In this document: piece by piece, positions 45,621-58,685 of the stretch
Position numbering within the stretch: the stretch's first letter is position 1
How the letters are laid out: each line of letters starts with the position of its first letter
Origin: Paulownia fortunei
Taxonomy: Eukaryota; Streptophyta; Magnoliopsida; Lamiales; Paulowniaceae
DNA length: 64,000 nucleotides
NCBI GenBank assembly: GCA_019321725.1
Contig: CM033106.1
Location: 17,644,551 to 17,708,550, forward strand
Direction of reading: 5' to 3'
Translations under genes and position numbers: made by a program
The notes under the pieces: generated by a model
Told to the model about the DNA's origin: nothing
What the model saw: the letters and a program-made list of their open reading frames with translations, nothing else
Databases searched by the model: none

Positions 45621-47837
45621 CTATTAGGTTCGTGTGATCCTAGGTATGCCCAGCTGAAAAAATAAAATTTTAAAATTAAGCATGTTATAACAGTTACAAC
45701 AGAACCCCAAATTCAATGCGATTTTTAATGATATCATAATTTTCAATAGTTTAATAAAAATTAATACAGTTTTAATGAACTCCGATTATCGTAGGGATTG
45801 AAACAATTGGTTTCTAGTCCCTTTCATAATTTCGATTTACATTGATCCAAATGTCTCCCCTTTAAAGAGGTCCACACATTGAGCAAGAATACGGAATCCA
45901 AACTCCGCTAGTAATCTAGCTTCTTTTACTAACCTAATTAATGAAATGAATATGGTGAATAATAGTTTTGTTATCAACTTATGATAAAAGAACTAATACT
46001 TAGACAAAAAGATGGAATTTCGGTAGAACAAATGATAGAAGAAAAAAATAAATTTTTCTCCTTATTTTCTATAATGGCCAAAAATTTGTGGGCTTCTATT
46101 ACCCTCAAATTTTCGGCCCCTATGCTTTATATAAGGGGGCTCAAAAAATTCCAAGAGTCCAACTCTTGGTATTTTTGGTCTATTTTTAATTAGTTAGAAA
46201 ATTTTTAGTTGTCCCAAAAATCTCCAACTCTATCTCTTCATATCTTTCAAAGATAATTAGAGCCTCTCAAGAATTACAAATTCTTGAGTTTCCAACCTTG
46301 TTCAATAACCCACATGGGCCTTTCCAAACGGGCGTCTTTAAATTGAACATGGACTTAAAATAAATCCCACAAATAATCCAATTAATTATTTTAGCCCAAA
46401 TTTAATTAATTAATTTTATCTAGTCCATCTAATGAAATTAAGCATAATTTATTAATCCAATTATTGAATTGAATAAATTAATTTATGGTCTACACAATTA
46501 ATTTGATCTATTTAAATAATTATTTCACTACAATTGGGTTTCCTAATCTTATTAGGCCTAATTAAATAATTCAATTATTTAATTAAATAATTAATTCAAC
46601 TCATTGAATTAATTTGAGGCCTAACTAATTAATTTCAATTATTTAATCGGATCCAACTCTTTGAATTAATTCCTAAGTTAGAAAATATTCCATCTCGAAT
46701 TATGTGACCCATTAGATTCAAAACTAAACTACCAGTAGACTTACAACATTTGAAACTTATGAATAATAATTATTATGATTAATTAATCCATTAATTAGTT
46801 CTCTAGAAATTAATTTATTCATTTCAATAACCTCACAAGTCATAAAAAAATACCAAACAAGTGTATCATGACTACCCAGACTTAGGTGAAATAACGAGTG
46901 AACCTATTTCAATTATGAGTATCATATAGGCAAGGTCCTTCCGTCAACTAATCTCCCAATTAAGTTTAGGGCATAGATTAATAGTCGAACCCTATTTTCT
47001 TAATAACTATGATTCTATTTCACAATAACTCATGAAGAATCTTTAAAAAAAGACCCATCTAATATTCATCCTGCCTTGGCCAAGGACTTCTGAGTCTTGA
47101 ATTATGAAAACATAGGAGATTCACTTGTTTGTCAGACAAGTGATGGATCCTTTGTTGACCACTCATTAACCTCCGCACATATTAATACAACATCCAACAT
47201 AGCCCCTTTGGGATTGTCAGGCAATCAAAAGATACAACAAAATAGAACACAGCATGCACGAGGCTACCATGGTGCCACAAGTCTAAAGACTAACCAAGTA
47301 CTATCATAACATGAAAATTCTTATTTTGACAAATAATTTTTTCAATTAAGAATTTTTGATGGGCCTGTTTAGTATACTTGTTCTCTATTAAGCACCAGCA
47401 TATATGCACTAGCATCACTACACCAATGTCCATGGAGCGAGATATCCATCTCATATGAGCATGCATCATATGCGCAAGTCTATTGGGCTATTCAATGTCC
47501 CATCTCAAAAAGCCCTCAACTCGGAACTTATTTAAGTCCAAAGTCATAAACGCGCACACAATGTCTAGCACTGCAGCAGGCACAGTAGTGTGCACACACA
47601 ACGTGCGTGCATAGCGAAATGTCAGCTAGCGTGCGTACACACATACATGCTTTTGCATGCTGTCATACCATGTGTTTTCCTCCTTCAATTGAATCGAATT
47701 CAATCATACATGTTATGTTTAACAATTAAATAAATTATAAAATAATTTTATCCCAATCAGAAATACCAAATTATTTAGAATTTGACAATTAAATTCGCAG
47801 GCATAAATCGAATTTTATTATAATTGTGTAAATTATG

Positions 47838-47849
47838 GATCTGATACCA
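47838..47849 (-). other. Copia-A primer site in array unit 2
   Basis: The minus strand reads TGGTATCAGATC, one base different from the canonical site. Confidence 0.8.
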
Positions 47850-49611
47850 CTGTTGGGTTCATGTGATCCCGGGGTATGTGCAGTGGAAAATAAAATTTTA
47901 AAATTAAGCATGTTATAATAGTTACAGTAGTACCCCAAATTCAATACGATTTTTAACGATATCATAATTTTCAATAGTTTAATAAAAATTAATATAGTTT
48001 TGATGCACTCTGATTATCGTAGGGATTGAAACAATCAATTGGTAGTCCCTTTCAAAATATTGATTTACAGGGATTCAAATGTCTCTCCTTTAAAGAGGTC
48101 CACACGTTGAGCAAGAATACGGAATCGAAACTCCACTAGCAATCCAGCTTCTTTTACTAACCTAGTTAATGGAGTGAATATGGTGAATAAAAGTTTTGTT
48201 ATCAACTTGTGATAAAAGAATTAATACTTATACAAAAAGATGGAATTTCGGTGGAATAAAGGATAGAAGAAAAAAATAAATTTTTCTCCTTATTTTTCTA
48301 TAATGGCCAAAAATTTGTGGGCTTCTATTACCCTCAAATATTTGGCCTCTATGCTTTATATAAGGGGGCTCAAAAAATTTCAAGAGTCCCACTATTGTAT
48401 TTTTGGTCTCTTTTTTATTAGTTAGAAGAGTTTTGGTTGTTCCAAAAATCTCCAACTCTATCTCTTTATATCTTTCAAAGATATTTAGAGTCTCTTAAGA
48501 ATTACAAATTCTTGAGTTTCTATCCTTTTTTAATAACCCACATGGCCTTTCCAAGTGGGGCCTCTTTAAATTGGACCTGGACTTAAAATAAATGTCACAA
48601 ATAATCCAATTAATTGTTTTAGCCCAAATTCAATTAATTTATTTCATCTGGTCCACCTAATGAAATTAAGCACAATTAAATAATCCAATTTTTGAATTGA
48701 ATAAATTAAATTAATTTATGGTCTATACAATTAATTTGATCCATTTAAATAATTATTTCACTCCAATTGGGTTTTCTAATCTTATTGCGTCTAATTAAAT
48801 AATTATAACTAATTCTAACTAATTGGGTTTTCTAATCTTATTTAATCAACTCATTGAATTAATTTGAGCCCTAACTAATTAATTTAAATTATCTAATCGA
48901 ATTCAACTCATTGAATCAATTCCTAAGTTAGAAATATTCCATCTCGAATTATGTGACCCATTAGGTTCACAACTAAGCTAGTAATGGATTTAGAAATTTG
49001 TAACTTTTGCATAATAATTATTTTGTTTAATTAATCCATTAATTAATTTGATAGAAATTAACTCATTCATTTCAAGAACCCCACAAGTCATGAAAAACAC
49101 CTAGCAAGTGTATTATGACTAGCTAGACCTAGGTGAAATATAGAGTGAACCTATTTCAATTATGAGCATCATACACGTAAGGTCCTTCCATTAACTAATC
49201 TTCCAATTGAGTTTAAGGCATAAATTAATAGTCAAACCCCTAATTTCTCAATAACTATGATCTATTTCACAATAACGCATGAAGAATCTTTTAAAAAAAC
49301 CCATCTAATATTTATCCTGCCTTGGCCAATGACTTTTGAATCTTAAACTATGAATATATAGGAGATTCACTTGTTTTGTCAGGACAAGTGACGAATCATT
49401 TGTTGGTCACTCATTAACCTTCACATATATTAATGCAATATCCAACATACCTCATTTGTTATTGTCAAGTAATTAGAAGATACAGCAAATTAGAACACAA
49501 CATGCACAAAGCTACCTTGGTGCCTCAAGTCTAAAGACTAATCAAGTACTATCGTAACATGGAAATTCTTATTTTGACAAAAAAAAAATTCAATTGAGAA
49601 TTTTTGATGGG

Positions 49612-51418
49612 ATGCTCTACATTGACAAAATGTGTGAAACTCCCTATTGCATGGTTGTTGGCACCTTTTGTCAAACGTAGAGACTTTAGAAGACGTTCAA
49701 CTGCCTGGTCGTCTAAAAGTGAAACTCAAGAAGGATGGTGGTAGACAGCACAAGAAACTTCCTTAAGCTAAAAGTGGGCTGACTATCTGATGCCCAAGGA
49801 AGTGCCAAAAAAGTCTTCAGGAAGAAGAATTAGTGAAATGGTAGATGGATGGAAGACTCCACCAAATTGTAAAAGAAGTGGCGGACTAGTTCACTTGCAT
49901 TGCCCCAATTCTTTCATAATTATGATGTTAAAAGAAAGGGAAAAATGTAGAACAACCAAGTAGTAGTGCAGCCATTTGTCTTTTATCAGCAAAAGATAGG
50001 CTAAGAAAGAAGCTGCATTGAAGACTACAGTAGTTTTAACTTATAGTTTATAATGTAAATTTGTAAATGCTAATGTATTTTGTAAAATTTAATGATTGAA
50101 TGAAATAAAAAGTGTTAAAAATTCTCAATCATATTTGCAATCATGAAATGAATTATTGTTCTCAAGAGTTTGGGCATCATCAAAAAGGGAGAAATTGTTT
50201 GGATCAACTTGCATAGATCTTGACTTTGAATAGGTTAGTCTAGGATAGACCCTAAAACTCTTGAAGTTTTGTTGTTTATATGGGACCTTAGTAAGGGCTA
50301 TACCAATTAGGCAGCACTCGGAGAAGACGTAGCCTATAAGAAAAAATGATGCAAAAGTAAAGCTGACGATCAAAACAATGATGAAGAGTTTAGGACCAAT
50401 AGAACAAGTCTAAGAGACTTAGTGAGGCTAAGGGTTTCAACAGAACTAAGGACTAAAATAGTCAAGTGAAGATTTGAAGTCACTAAAAGATCAGCAGGGT
50501 CACCCACATCTAAAGAACTTAAATGCATAATAACAAAATTTTGAGAAGTTGTCGAGTCCAAGACTTAAGTAGTGAACTTAGAAAGTCAAAGGGGTTGCAG
50601 CTGAGTGAGGACATGAGTACCTCAAAGGATTAAGTTATATCAGTAAAACCTTGTATTGATAAGTCCCTACAGTCCAAGCCAATAAATATGAAACTTAAAC
50701 AAAATAGATAGGATGAAAATGACAACAACTATAAACAGTGTTAAACTGTAACTGTATAAGTAGTGTGACAAAATAGCTACACTAGTGATATTAGAAAAAG
50801 AGGTGCAATGTGCAAAAATCAGGAAGCTGACGTTGAAGATAGGACGACTTTTAGAACTAAAAAGATAACATACATGCAAAAAGGAGATCTTCAAGCTCTC
50901 TGTAAAATAGCTTAAGAGATATAGCAATTTGAAAAGAAAAATATTCAGCACCTTCATGAGCAAATACTTTGTTTGAGTGATAATTATTCACCAACATCAA
51001 AATGCTATTAGGGTGAGCTTAGACCTAGTGTGGGAAAAGTTCAAACTCAAGCTTGTGTAGAAAGTATTGAAACTCAGACCTATGTGGGAAGATTCGACAT
51101 TCGAACCTATGTGGGAAGACTAGTTGCGTGGGAAGATCATGTTGCATTATTAGTGGAGTTTGGGGAACGAGAGGCTAAAAAAAACCAGATACTTAGTTTG
51201 GGGAACTAAGTTGTTGTATTAGAACTGAAGTTGTATAGTTAAAAAATAGTTTAGTGTATTCCTCCAGATTTAGGGTAGAGTGGAGTAGAAGGATTACCCT
51301 ACCTTTGAACTACTATAAAAATATTGTGTGTTTTATATTTATGCACTTTAAATTTCCATAAATTGATTTACATGCTTAGTTATTTATTTATAGTTGTATA
51401 TGTTTACGTTATTTGAAC
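49612..51418 (+). mobile_element. 3' end of a copia-B element: internal tail, polypurine tract and first part of LTR
   Basis: 49612-50195 is internal sequence with no clear ORF, probably the 3' untranslated part. It ends in AAAAAGGGAGAAAT (50182-50195), a copia polypurine tract. The LTR starts TGTTTGGATCAAC at 50196 and shares with the copia-B LTR at 14413 the CTTGCATAGATCTTGA…AAAACTCTTGAAGTTTT region and the AGAAGGATTACCCTACCTT block. It is interrupted at 51418 by copia-A1 and resumes after 60687. The left side is fused directly to a truncated copia-A LTR. Confidence 0.7.
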
Positions 51419-53513
51419 TATTAGAGTAGGGCCTAGTGAGCCAATTAGTGGCGAACTTTATACTTTTATGAAAATAATCTTATTCATGATGTTTCATAAA
51501 TAAAAACCATTTTCGTTAACTTTAATTATCTTTTCGATTAGATAAAGTCCCCAGATCATAGATAGCTACGAGGCATGGTCAAGCATATAATGGCGAACAT
51601 GGAACATGCCTCTATGGCTTTGATCTTAAACTTATTTTGAGTCGGGATTCATTGAAACTGGACAATGGTAAGCCTGATAGACTCACACACACAATGCATA
51701 CACAAAATGATGATGTCTCATTCCATATACATTGGCATAGGGATGCTAGTATAAATATGTGGGTGCTTGTTAGGAAACAAGTACACCAAACGGGTCTTGG
51801 ACAATTCTCAATTGGAATTCTTGTTCATCGAAAAAGAATGTCCTAGTTACAATAGTACATTAAATAGTACTTAGATTTGAGGTACCATGGTGGTTTTGTG
51901 CACAAAATCACACACTTTGATGTAATTATCGATTATGTGACAATCTTAAGGGGTTTACATTAGGTGTTTGATCTTTGTGTATAGAGGTCAATGAGTGGCC
52001 AATAAAGGATCCATCACCTATCTGGTTGAATATGTGAATCTCTTATGTTTCATAGCCTTGATCCCTAAGACTTTGTACCAATGTAGGATAAATACTAAAC
52101 GTGGGGTTTTCTAGTGATTCATCAAAGGATCAATGTGACATGAAATGGAATCATTGTTATTAAGTCATAATAGGGTTTTGAGTAATAACCCTTGTTATAT
52201 ACTTAATTAGAAGATTAGTTAACAAGAGTATCGTATTTGCATGGTACTTATAACAAAAAAGGTTCACTTGCTATTCACCTAAGACTAGGTGGTCAAGATA
52301 TACTAGTAGGTGCTTCCCTTGACTTGTGAGCTTCTTGGAATTAAAAGGTTAATTCCAAGCGGATTAACTAATTGAATTAATTAATTAAAATATTAATTTA
52401 TTTATAAGTTGCAAAAGTTAAAAGTCTACCGCTAGCTTAGTTGTAAACCTAAAGGGTTTCACACAAATCTAGATGACCCACTTCTAATCTATTATGATCC
52501 AAAGTGTTGGATTAAGTTAATTAATAATGATTAATTAACTTGAGCTAGAATTAATTTTAAGAGTTAAATTTATTCATCTAATTAAATGATATGACTATTT
52601 AATTAGACCTAACAAAGATTAGGGGCTCAATGGAGTAAGTTAATTAATTGATTAGACTAGGCTTAAATTAACTTAAGGAGTTAAATTAATTTAACCAATT
52701 AATATAATAGAATAATTTTAATTGAGCCTAATTTGATTAGGTGGCATTTTATAATACCAATTGGTCATTATTAATTTATGGAGATCAATTAATTGGACTT
52801 TAATAATTAATTAGTGTCCAAGCCTATAGGGTTAGAGGCTAATTAAGATTTTTAATTACAAGAATTATAGACTCCTTATAAAAAATGAAAAAGTCTTTAT
52901 CTTGGAGAGAAAGAAAGAAGCAATAGATAAGGAAGGACAAGGTTTCCTAATTTAATTAGGAAAGAGATGACGATAAGAATGGAAAAGGTTGGAAACCTAA
53001 TAGGATTAGGTTAAGACCACCTTGTGTATGTAAATACACAAAGGTGTTGAAAATTCCTAGTACTTTAGACTCAAATTTTTGGCCCTCTCTCTCTCTCTCT
53101 CTCCATCTCTTGTGCTTTCTTTTATTTTCTCCCAAATTAGATTAGAAATGAATAGTGTAAATTCACTAGCAAGGTATATTACTTTTGGATTTGCTCAAAG
53201 TGTCGATACCGTTGGAGGGGCTATGCTTTGAGCTCTTTGGTGAATCTATTTGGGAGATCCAACGAAGGTGTTCGTGTGGAATTTGAGGAATTTAAATTCC
53301 TACACACCCTATTGCAATCGAATTTCTTGAAAGGTATATTTAGCAAAACCTAATCACTTTTAATTTTATTAAGCAAATAATCATAAATGCAAACAAAAAA
53401 TAGCATTGAATTGAAGATAAGCTTTTATACATGTGATGTAAGTTTTTATTTCAATTGTTGAAAAATTTAAATATTTGTTGTACATGTTTTCCCGTAATTC
53501 TGCAAACCTAATA
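51419..53513 (+). repeat. Copia-A1 5' LTR
   Basis: About 2.1 kb; starts TATTAGAGTAGGGCC (terminal TG mutated to TA) and ends AACCTAATA. It contains a CT dinucleotide run (53084-53103) that is shorter and interrupted in the 3' LTR. Promoter-like TGTATGTAAATACAC lies near 53026-53040. Confidence 0.8.
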
Positions 53514-53514
53514 G

Positions 53515-53526
53515 TGGTATCAAACC
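53515..53526 (+). other. Copia-A1 primer-binding site
   Basis: TGGTATCAAACC, matching the first eight bases of the initiator tRNA-Met site; the last four differ in this decayed copy. Confidence 0.75.
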
Positions 53527-53529
53527 CTA

Positions 53530-55700
53530 GGTTAATCATTTTGATTGTTTTCATGAAAACATGTCTGAATCTTCATGTAATAAAAATTGCATTTAATTGT
53601 GTTTCTACTTGGGAATTCTAATTCTGTAAACTTTCTGCCTGATCTTAAATTGCTTAAAAAAATTTCACACAAAACATAACAGAAATGCTTTTTTGGAAAA
53701 CTCAAGTCGGAGTGCCGCGTTGCGGCTTCCTGGCACCATGGTGTTGATAAAATAGAATACAGGGTGCCTCGATGCCAAACTAGGCCAATTACGCTGCAAC
53801 ATGGCATTGTGTTGTAGCAACACAAGTGGCGTCATGGGGCTTAGAGCAGTTTGCTAGACAGCAGCTCGTTTGCTACCCGTTTTGTGTCACATGCAAAAAA
53901 ATGTGTTTTTTGGATTTTTTAAATTAATTGTTAATTTTTAAAATTCTAAAAAATATTTTTTCATGAAAAATCATGAATTAATTCCCAAAATAGAAAATGT
54001 TAATTTTAAATGATTGGTAAATTGCATGCTTTAAATTTGTATCATGTGATGATTTTATTTGGCATGTAAGGATTGGACGATCATGGGGCCTAGAACATTT
54101 AAATCCTCTATGATGGTTTTAATACTTTTAGGTTTTTGATTAAAAAAGGCCTACGAGTATCATTTTTTAACTATTTTTGGCTTTAAATGTAAAATTCTAT
54201 CTCCATCCAATGTACATCCCCTTAGAAGAAATTCCAAGGTTTCTTGTTGGGATAACAAATGTAATGAGAGTAGTTTTTGGATGGTGAGGTCTTTTTTTTT
54301 CTTTGGTGGACAAGAAGAAGGAGTAAAGTGGAGAACAGCATGGATTGAAGGCCCATGAATGTATGGGTGATACATTCATGTAATAGAATGGATTTATTAT
54401 CACTTTAATTATTACCCTTAGATTAACCATTGATCCACTTTAGCTCAAGTGGATAGCATAGGATAAAAGCCCATCACCATCCCATTATGTATGTATGGTA
54501 GTTACATGCATAAGTGTATTTAATGCTTTTCTATGATTATGCTTGCAATCTTAGGAATAGTGCAACATTAAATAAACAACATAATAAAGTGATGAGATCT
54601 TGGTAAAAATGAAACCCTCACATAGAATTGTTCTAAATTTAAGAATTTTAAGTAAATTCTATATCAAACATTAAAGGGAAATATTAGGTTGGGTCCAATT
54701 ATCTAAGCCTTCCATGAAAAGTAGTTAGCATGTGAAATGCTGTCACACTTAGTTCGATGGCCACAAATTGTATGATATGCTAGGTGGAAGTAATAGTTGT
54801 GACCACTACTAGCATGGAGATACCCATAGGGTAGGAGGGCTAAAGGTGTTAGCCACGAGTCGTGGGACATACTTTAGTTTTCTTTCTCACATGAACGTTA
54901 GATAGGACATATTTGACACTTTGTGTCATATGGACTCATAAAATTGGGGTGTATAGAAAGTAGTAAAGCAAAATAGCTTGAGGGTTGTTTAGATATGCAT
55001 TTGCTAATATGTTAGCAACTTTTTAGTTTTATCATATGAGCTCATAAAATTAGGGTGTATGATAAGGCTAATTGGACTTAAAGCCCTCTAGGAAATATGA
55101 TTTCTCGAATATCCATCTAAGGGGTGATGGGATTTGAATAAAATAGTGGGAGACATTTATGATTAAAGACCTTATTATAAATTAAAAAACTATTGAATAT
55201 ATGCTTAGTTTTGTGCCTCACTTAGGATAATTGTTATCACTTTTAGTTCTACTGTAACTATTCATTACACTAATAAATATAAGCTCCAATCTATTTAGAT
55301 TGCTCTTGAAATTTGAGAATGGTTCTCAAAATTAAGAGGTTAAGAAATGTGCCAAAAACATTTCTACAATAGTTGTAGAAACAACTCTGATAAAAGTTGT
55401 GGAAGCTTCTCCCAGTACACATTCTAAAAAGAGTTGTAGAGAATCTTCTACAATTATTGAAGAAGGGTCTCCTATAAAGAGTTATAGGAGATTCTAGTTG
55501 GCAAAACTAGGGGATTAATCTTGATAAGATAGGTTTATGCTACTACTGCGGGATGTTGGGGCATTGAAAGAGAGATACATATATTGACTTTCTCAATGAT
55601 TTAGAAAAACATTCTAAATAGAGTCTTGAATTGGAAATGGTTCTGATTCAAACTTGTATTTTGTTGAAGTTAATTGTCAGTATTGACAATTCTTCTTGGG
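53530..55700 (+). pseudogene. Copia-A1 leader and gag remnant
   Basis: 53680-53880 is a locally GC-rich leader. 54660-55120 is colinear with the inverted leaders at 16440-16830 and 23830-24200. Gag is badly broken; its zinc knuckle near 55525-55575 reads GLCYYCGMLGH followed by a stop where Trp is usual, then KRDT. No open reading frame covers the gag N-terminus. Confidence 0.6.
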
Positions 55701-56289
55701 TATTAGATACTAGATATTGATCCCATCTTTATAAAGAGTTGAAAGAGATGACAAGGAGAATACCATCAGCATTGGCAATTCTTCTTTGGCATAAGATACC
55801 AAATATGATCCCGTCTTTACAAGGAGTTGCAAAAAATGACAAGAAAAAGGAGACTAAGAGGACAATCCTTAAGCTTGGGAGTAAAACAAATGTTGCTTCA
55901 TAAGCTAAAGAAATAATCTACTTTGTACAAAATGGAATTAGGTTAGTTTTAAATTATTTACCTTTACTACTATGGCATTAAGAGCGAAATCTATGTTGGA
56001 CAAATATAGTTTGATTGAAAGATCAAAGGATGGAAATGTTCTATAGTTCTTGATGTTGGTATATTAACAAATGACTTATACAACCACAATTCCATGCCAA
56101 TTATTCAACAAAATGAACATCAATTAGATTATCATAGTTCCGCATACTTGTGCTATGCTAGACTAAGTCATATCTTTAAGAAGATAATCAACAAGTTGGC
56201 ATAATTGTTTGACCTAAAGGACAAGCAAAAAATATCAATATGTGAATCTTGACCAAAGGAAAAGACGACCAAGTCACCGTTTAATAGAC

Positions 56290-56640
56290 AAGTAGAGCTG
56301 CAAATCCTTTGGATTTGATCCATATGGATGTATACGGGCCATTAAGTATTAGTGATCGAGAAAACTACCACTATTTCATTACCTTTACCAAAGATTATTC
56401 AAGGTAGGGGTATGTGTATCTTCTGATATACAAGTCTGAAGTCTTTGAAAGGTTTAAAGAATTTAGGCATGAGGTGGAGAAACAAACTGGTGAAGTATTA
56501 AGACTCTTCGATCTTATTAAAGAGACAAGTTCTTAGGCTCTGTATTTCTTGATTATCTAAAAGAAAATGATATTGTCTAATAGTGGACTCCACTTGCGAC
56601 TCCATAGCTAAATGAGATTGCTTAGCACATGAACCAAACC
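56290..56640 (+). pseudogene. Copia-A1 integrase remnant
   Basis: The plus strand reads PLDLIHMDVYGPLSISDREN, YHYFITFTKDYSR, a stop, then GYVYLLIYKSEVFERFKEFR and HEVEKQTGEV. This aligns with the copia-A2 integrase (IHSDICESLSVSAGGNYHYF, FTNDYSRYSYVYLM). The first catalytic Asp is present; the rest is frameshifted and degraded. Confidence 0.7.
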
Positions 56641-57027
56641 TTGTTGGACATCGATCTATGATGAGTTTCACTGGGGTTCCTCTTTTATTCTAGGGCTATG
56701 CTCGGCAAACAGTGGCCATGCAAGTCTGTACCCAAAACACTATATGAGATATAGTGTGCAAGAACCATTCTTATAAATACCTTAGGGTATGGGGTTGCCT
56801 TAAGTGAAGCAGCTAGTGGGAGATAAGCTGGATGTTAGATCCATTTTAAGCAAATTGTGGTATCCAAATAAATCTATTAGATACTATTCTTATGTCCCTC
56901 TAAATAAAAGGTGTTCGATTTGGAAAATGCCACCTTTCTTGTGAAGGAATTTCTACTAGATAGTAAAGCTGAGGTCGTAGAACTTAAAGAAATTCAATAA
57001 CCACAAAGCATCACACAAGAGACAGTA

Positions 57028-57880
57028 GTGCCAGAATTACCTACAACTAACACTTCTATCGCACAACCTCATAGGAGATCAGAAAGGATTTTGTTGGAGA
57101 ACAACAAGATGGAACATTCTTTGGATAGTGATCCCAAAAGTTATGGAAAAGTGATGTCTGTCATCGACTCGAGAAGATGGCAAAAGATCATGAAAGTCGA
57201 GATGGACGCCATGTACTCCAACAAGGTATGGACCACAAGGTATTGTACCTATTGGCTGCAAATGGGTCTACAAGTGGAAGCTCGTAGTAGATGGAGAGGT
57301 AGTGATCTACAAGGTATGATTGGTTGCAAATGGTTACACTCAAATATAATGAGTTGACTATGAGAAAACCTTCTCACCAGTGACAATGATGAAATCCATT
57401 CAGATATTGCTTGCCATATCATTATATTATGACTACAAAATATGGTAAATGGATGTGAAGACAGCTTCCTCAATAGAAATTTTAACGAAAAAATCTACAT
57501 GAGGCATCCAGTGGGAGCGAGCAAAAGATTTGAAAACTCCAAAGATCCATTTATGGACTCAAATAAGCTTTCGAAAGGTGGAACCTCCAATTCAATGAGG
57601 TAATTAAATTGTTCAGTTTCCTTAAAAATCTATATGAACCCGGTATACATAAGAAAGTTAGCAAGTGCGTTGTGATGTTTGTTGTACTTTACGTTGATGA
57701 CATCCTATTCATTGAGAATGATATAGAGATGTTTCAGACAATAAAGGCTTGGTTATTTTCTCAATTCTCCATAAAGGATTTGGGAGAAGCATCCTACATC
57801 TTTGGGATTAGGATCTATAGAGATAGATCCAAGAGGATGATCAGACTATCTCAATCTACGTACATGAAAAAAATGTAAAA
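57028..57880 (+). pseudogene. Copia-A1 reverse transcriptase, catalytic YVDD intact
   Basis: The N-terminal linker 57028-57357 reads RRSERILLENNK, SYGKVMSVIDSRRWQKIMKV and EMDAMYSNKVW. The core 57609-57878 includes MFVVLYVDDILFIENDIEMF (YVDD at 57690-57701), FSIKDLGEASYIFGIRIYRD and RMIRLSQSTYMKKM. Between these the frame is lost. RT copies the element RNA. This is the only copia copy here with an intact YVDD. Confidence 0.75.
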
Positions 57881-58239
57881 GAAGTTTAATATGGAAAAGT
57901 CCAAAACAAGATTCTTACCCTTGAGTCATGGGGTCTCTCTTTTAATGTCTATGTCCCCAAAGACTAGAGGAAAGAGAAAGAATGACTTGCATACAAGATG
58001 CATCCACTATTGGAAGTATTATGTATTCCATGCTATGTATACAGCTTGATGTCACATATGCTCTAAATGTCACGAGCAGATATCAGTTTAATCATGGCGA
58101 GGAGCACTAAAAATTCATCAAGACAATCCTAAAGTACTTACGAAGGACTAAGGATATCCTCTTGGTTTACGGCAATAGATAGCTAAAGCTAGAAAGCTTT
58201 ATTAATTCTAGTTTTCTATCCGATATAGACGATTTAAAG

Positions 58240-58400
58240 TTTGTGTCAGGATTTTTATTCACCTTATCCAATGGGACAGTCAGCTAGAAGAGTTCCAAGC
58301 AGGAGATGGCCATGGATTCCACCACCAAGGCTGAATACATCGCTACATGTGATGCAGCAAAAGAGAGTATTTAGATAAGGAACTTCATCTAAAAGTTGGG
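58240..58400 (+). pseudogene. Copia-A1 RNase H remnant
   Basis: The plus strand reads SGFLFTLSNGTVS, a stop where Trp is usual, then KSSKQEMAMDSTTKAEYIAT, matching the copia RNase H block (SWKSSKQ…DSTTEAEYIA). It is followed by decayed sequence up to the polypurine tract. Confidence 0.7.
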
Positions 58401-58674
58401 TGAATAGTCCCTTTCATTATTGATCTAGTTATAGTATACTATGACAACAATGGGATGTTGGCAATCAATGGAGCCAAGATCTCATCAAAGATCTAAGCAC
58501 ACAATGAAATGATACCATTTGATTGAAAGATCATTAATATAGATGACGTTTGAGTGGAGCAAGTGTCCTCGACAGAAAATATAACATATCCACTGACAAT
58601 ACCCTTAGCTTAGAGTATTTAAAGGATAACTTGAGAAGATAGGTCTTAGATACATAGTTAATTAGCTCTAGAGA

Positions 58675-58685
58675 AAGTGGGAGAT
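58675..58685 (+). other. Copia-A1 polypurine tract
   Basis: AAGTGGGAGAT directly precedes the 3' LTR start TGTTAG. Confidence 0.75.

Larger units (their letters stand above)
45282..49611 (-). repeat. Tandem array of copia-A LTR plus leader units
   Basis: After the interrupted LTR, the same order repeats: leader piece (45282-45608), primer site (45609-45620), LTR (45622-47546), leader piece (47547-47837), primer site (47838-47849), LTR (47851-49611, truncated). In each unit LTR joins leader at the same place (after the TTATTTAAG(A/T)C…ATA block, before ACGCGCACA). Once the nested insertions are removed, primer sites are spaced about 2.28 and 2.23 kb apart. No pol genes lie between them. The short ORFs here are LTR shadows. 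Minus-strand TTATATAAAG promoter boxes recur at about 46125 and 48353. Confidence 0.8.

Noticed and set aside
47097..47309. 70-residue plus-strand ORF as a gene between LTRs
   Set aside because: Lies inside a copia-A LTR of the tandem array, antisense to it.
45285..47660. Regularly spaced GC-rich blocks that could suggest a CRISPR-like or satellite array
   Set aside because: They are leader pieces of copia-A inside 2.2-kb LTR-leader units; no short direct repeats with unique spacers.
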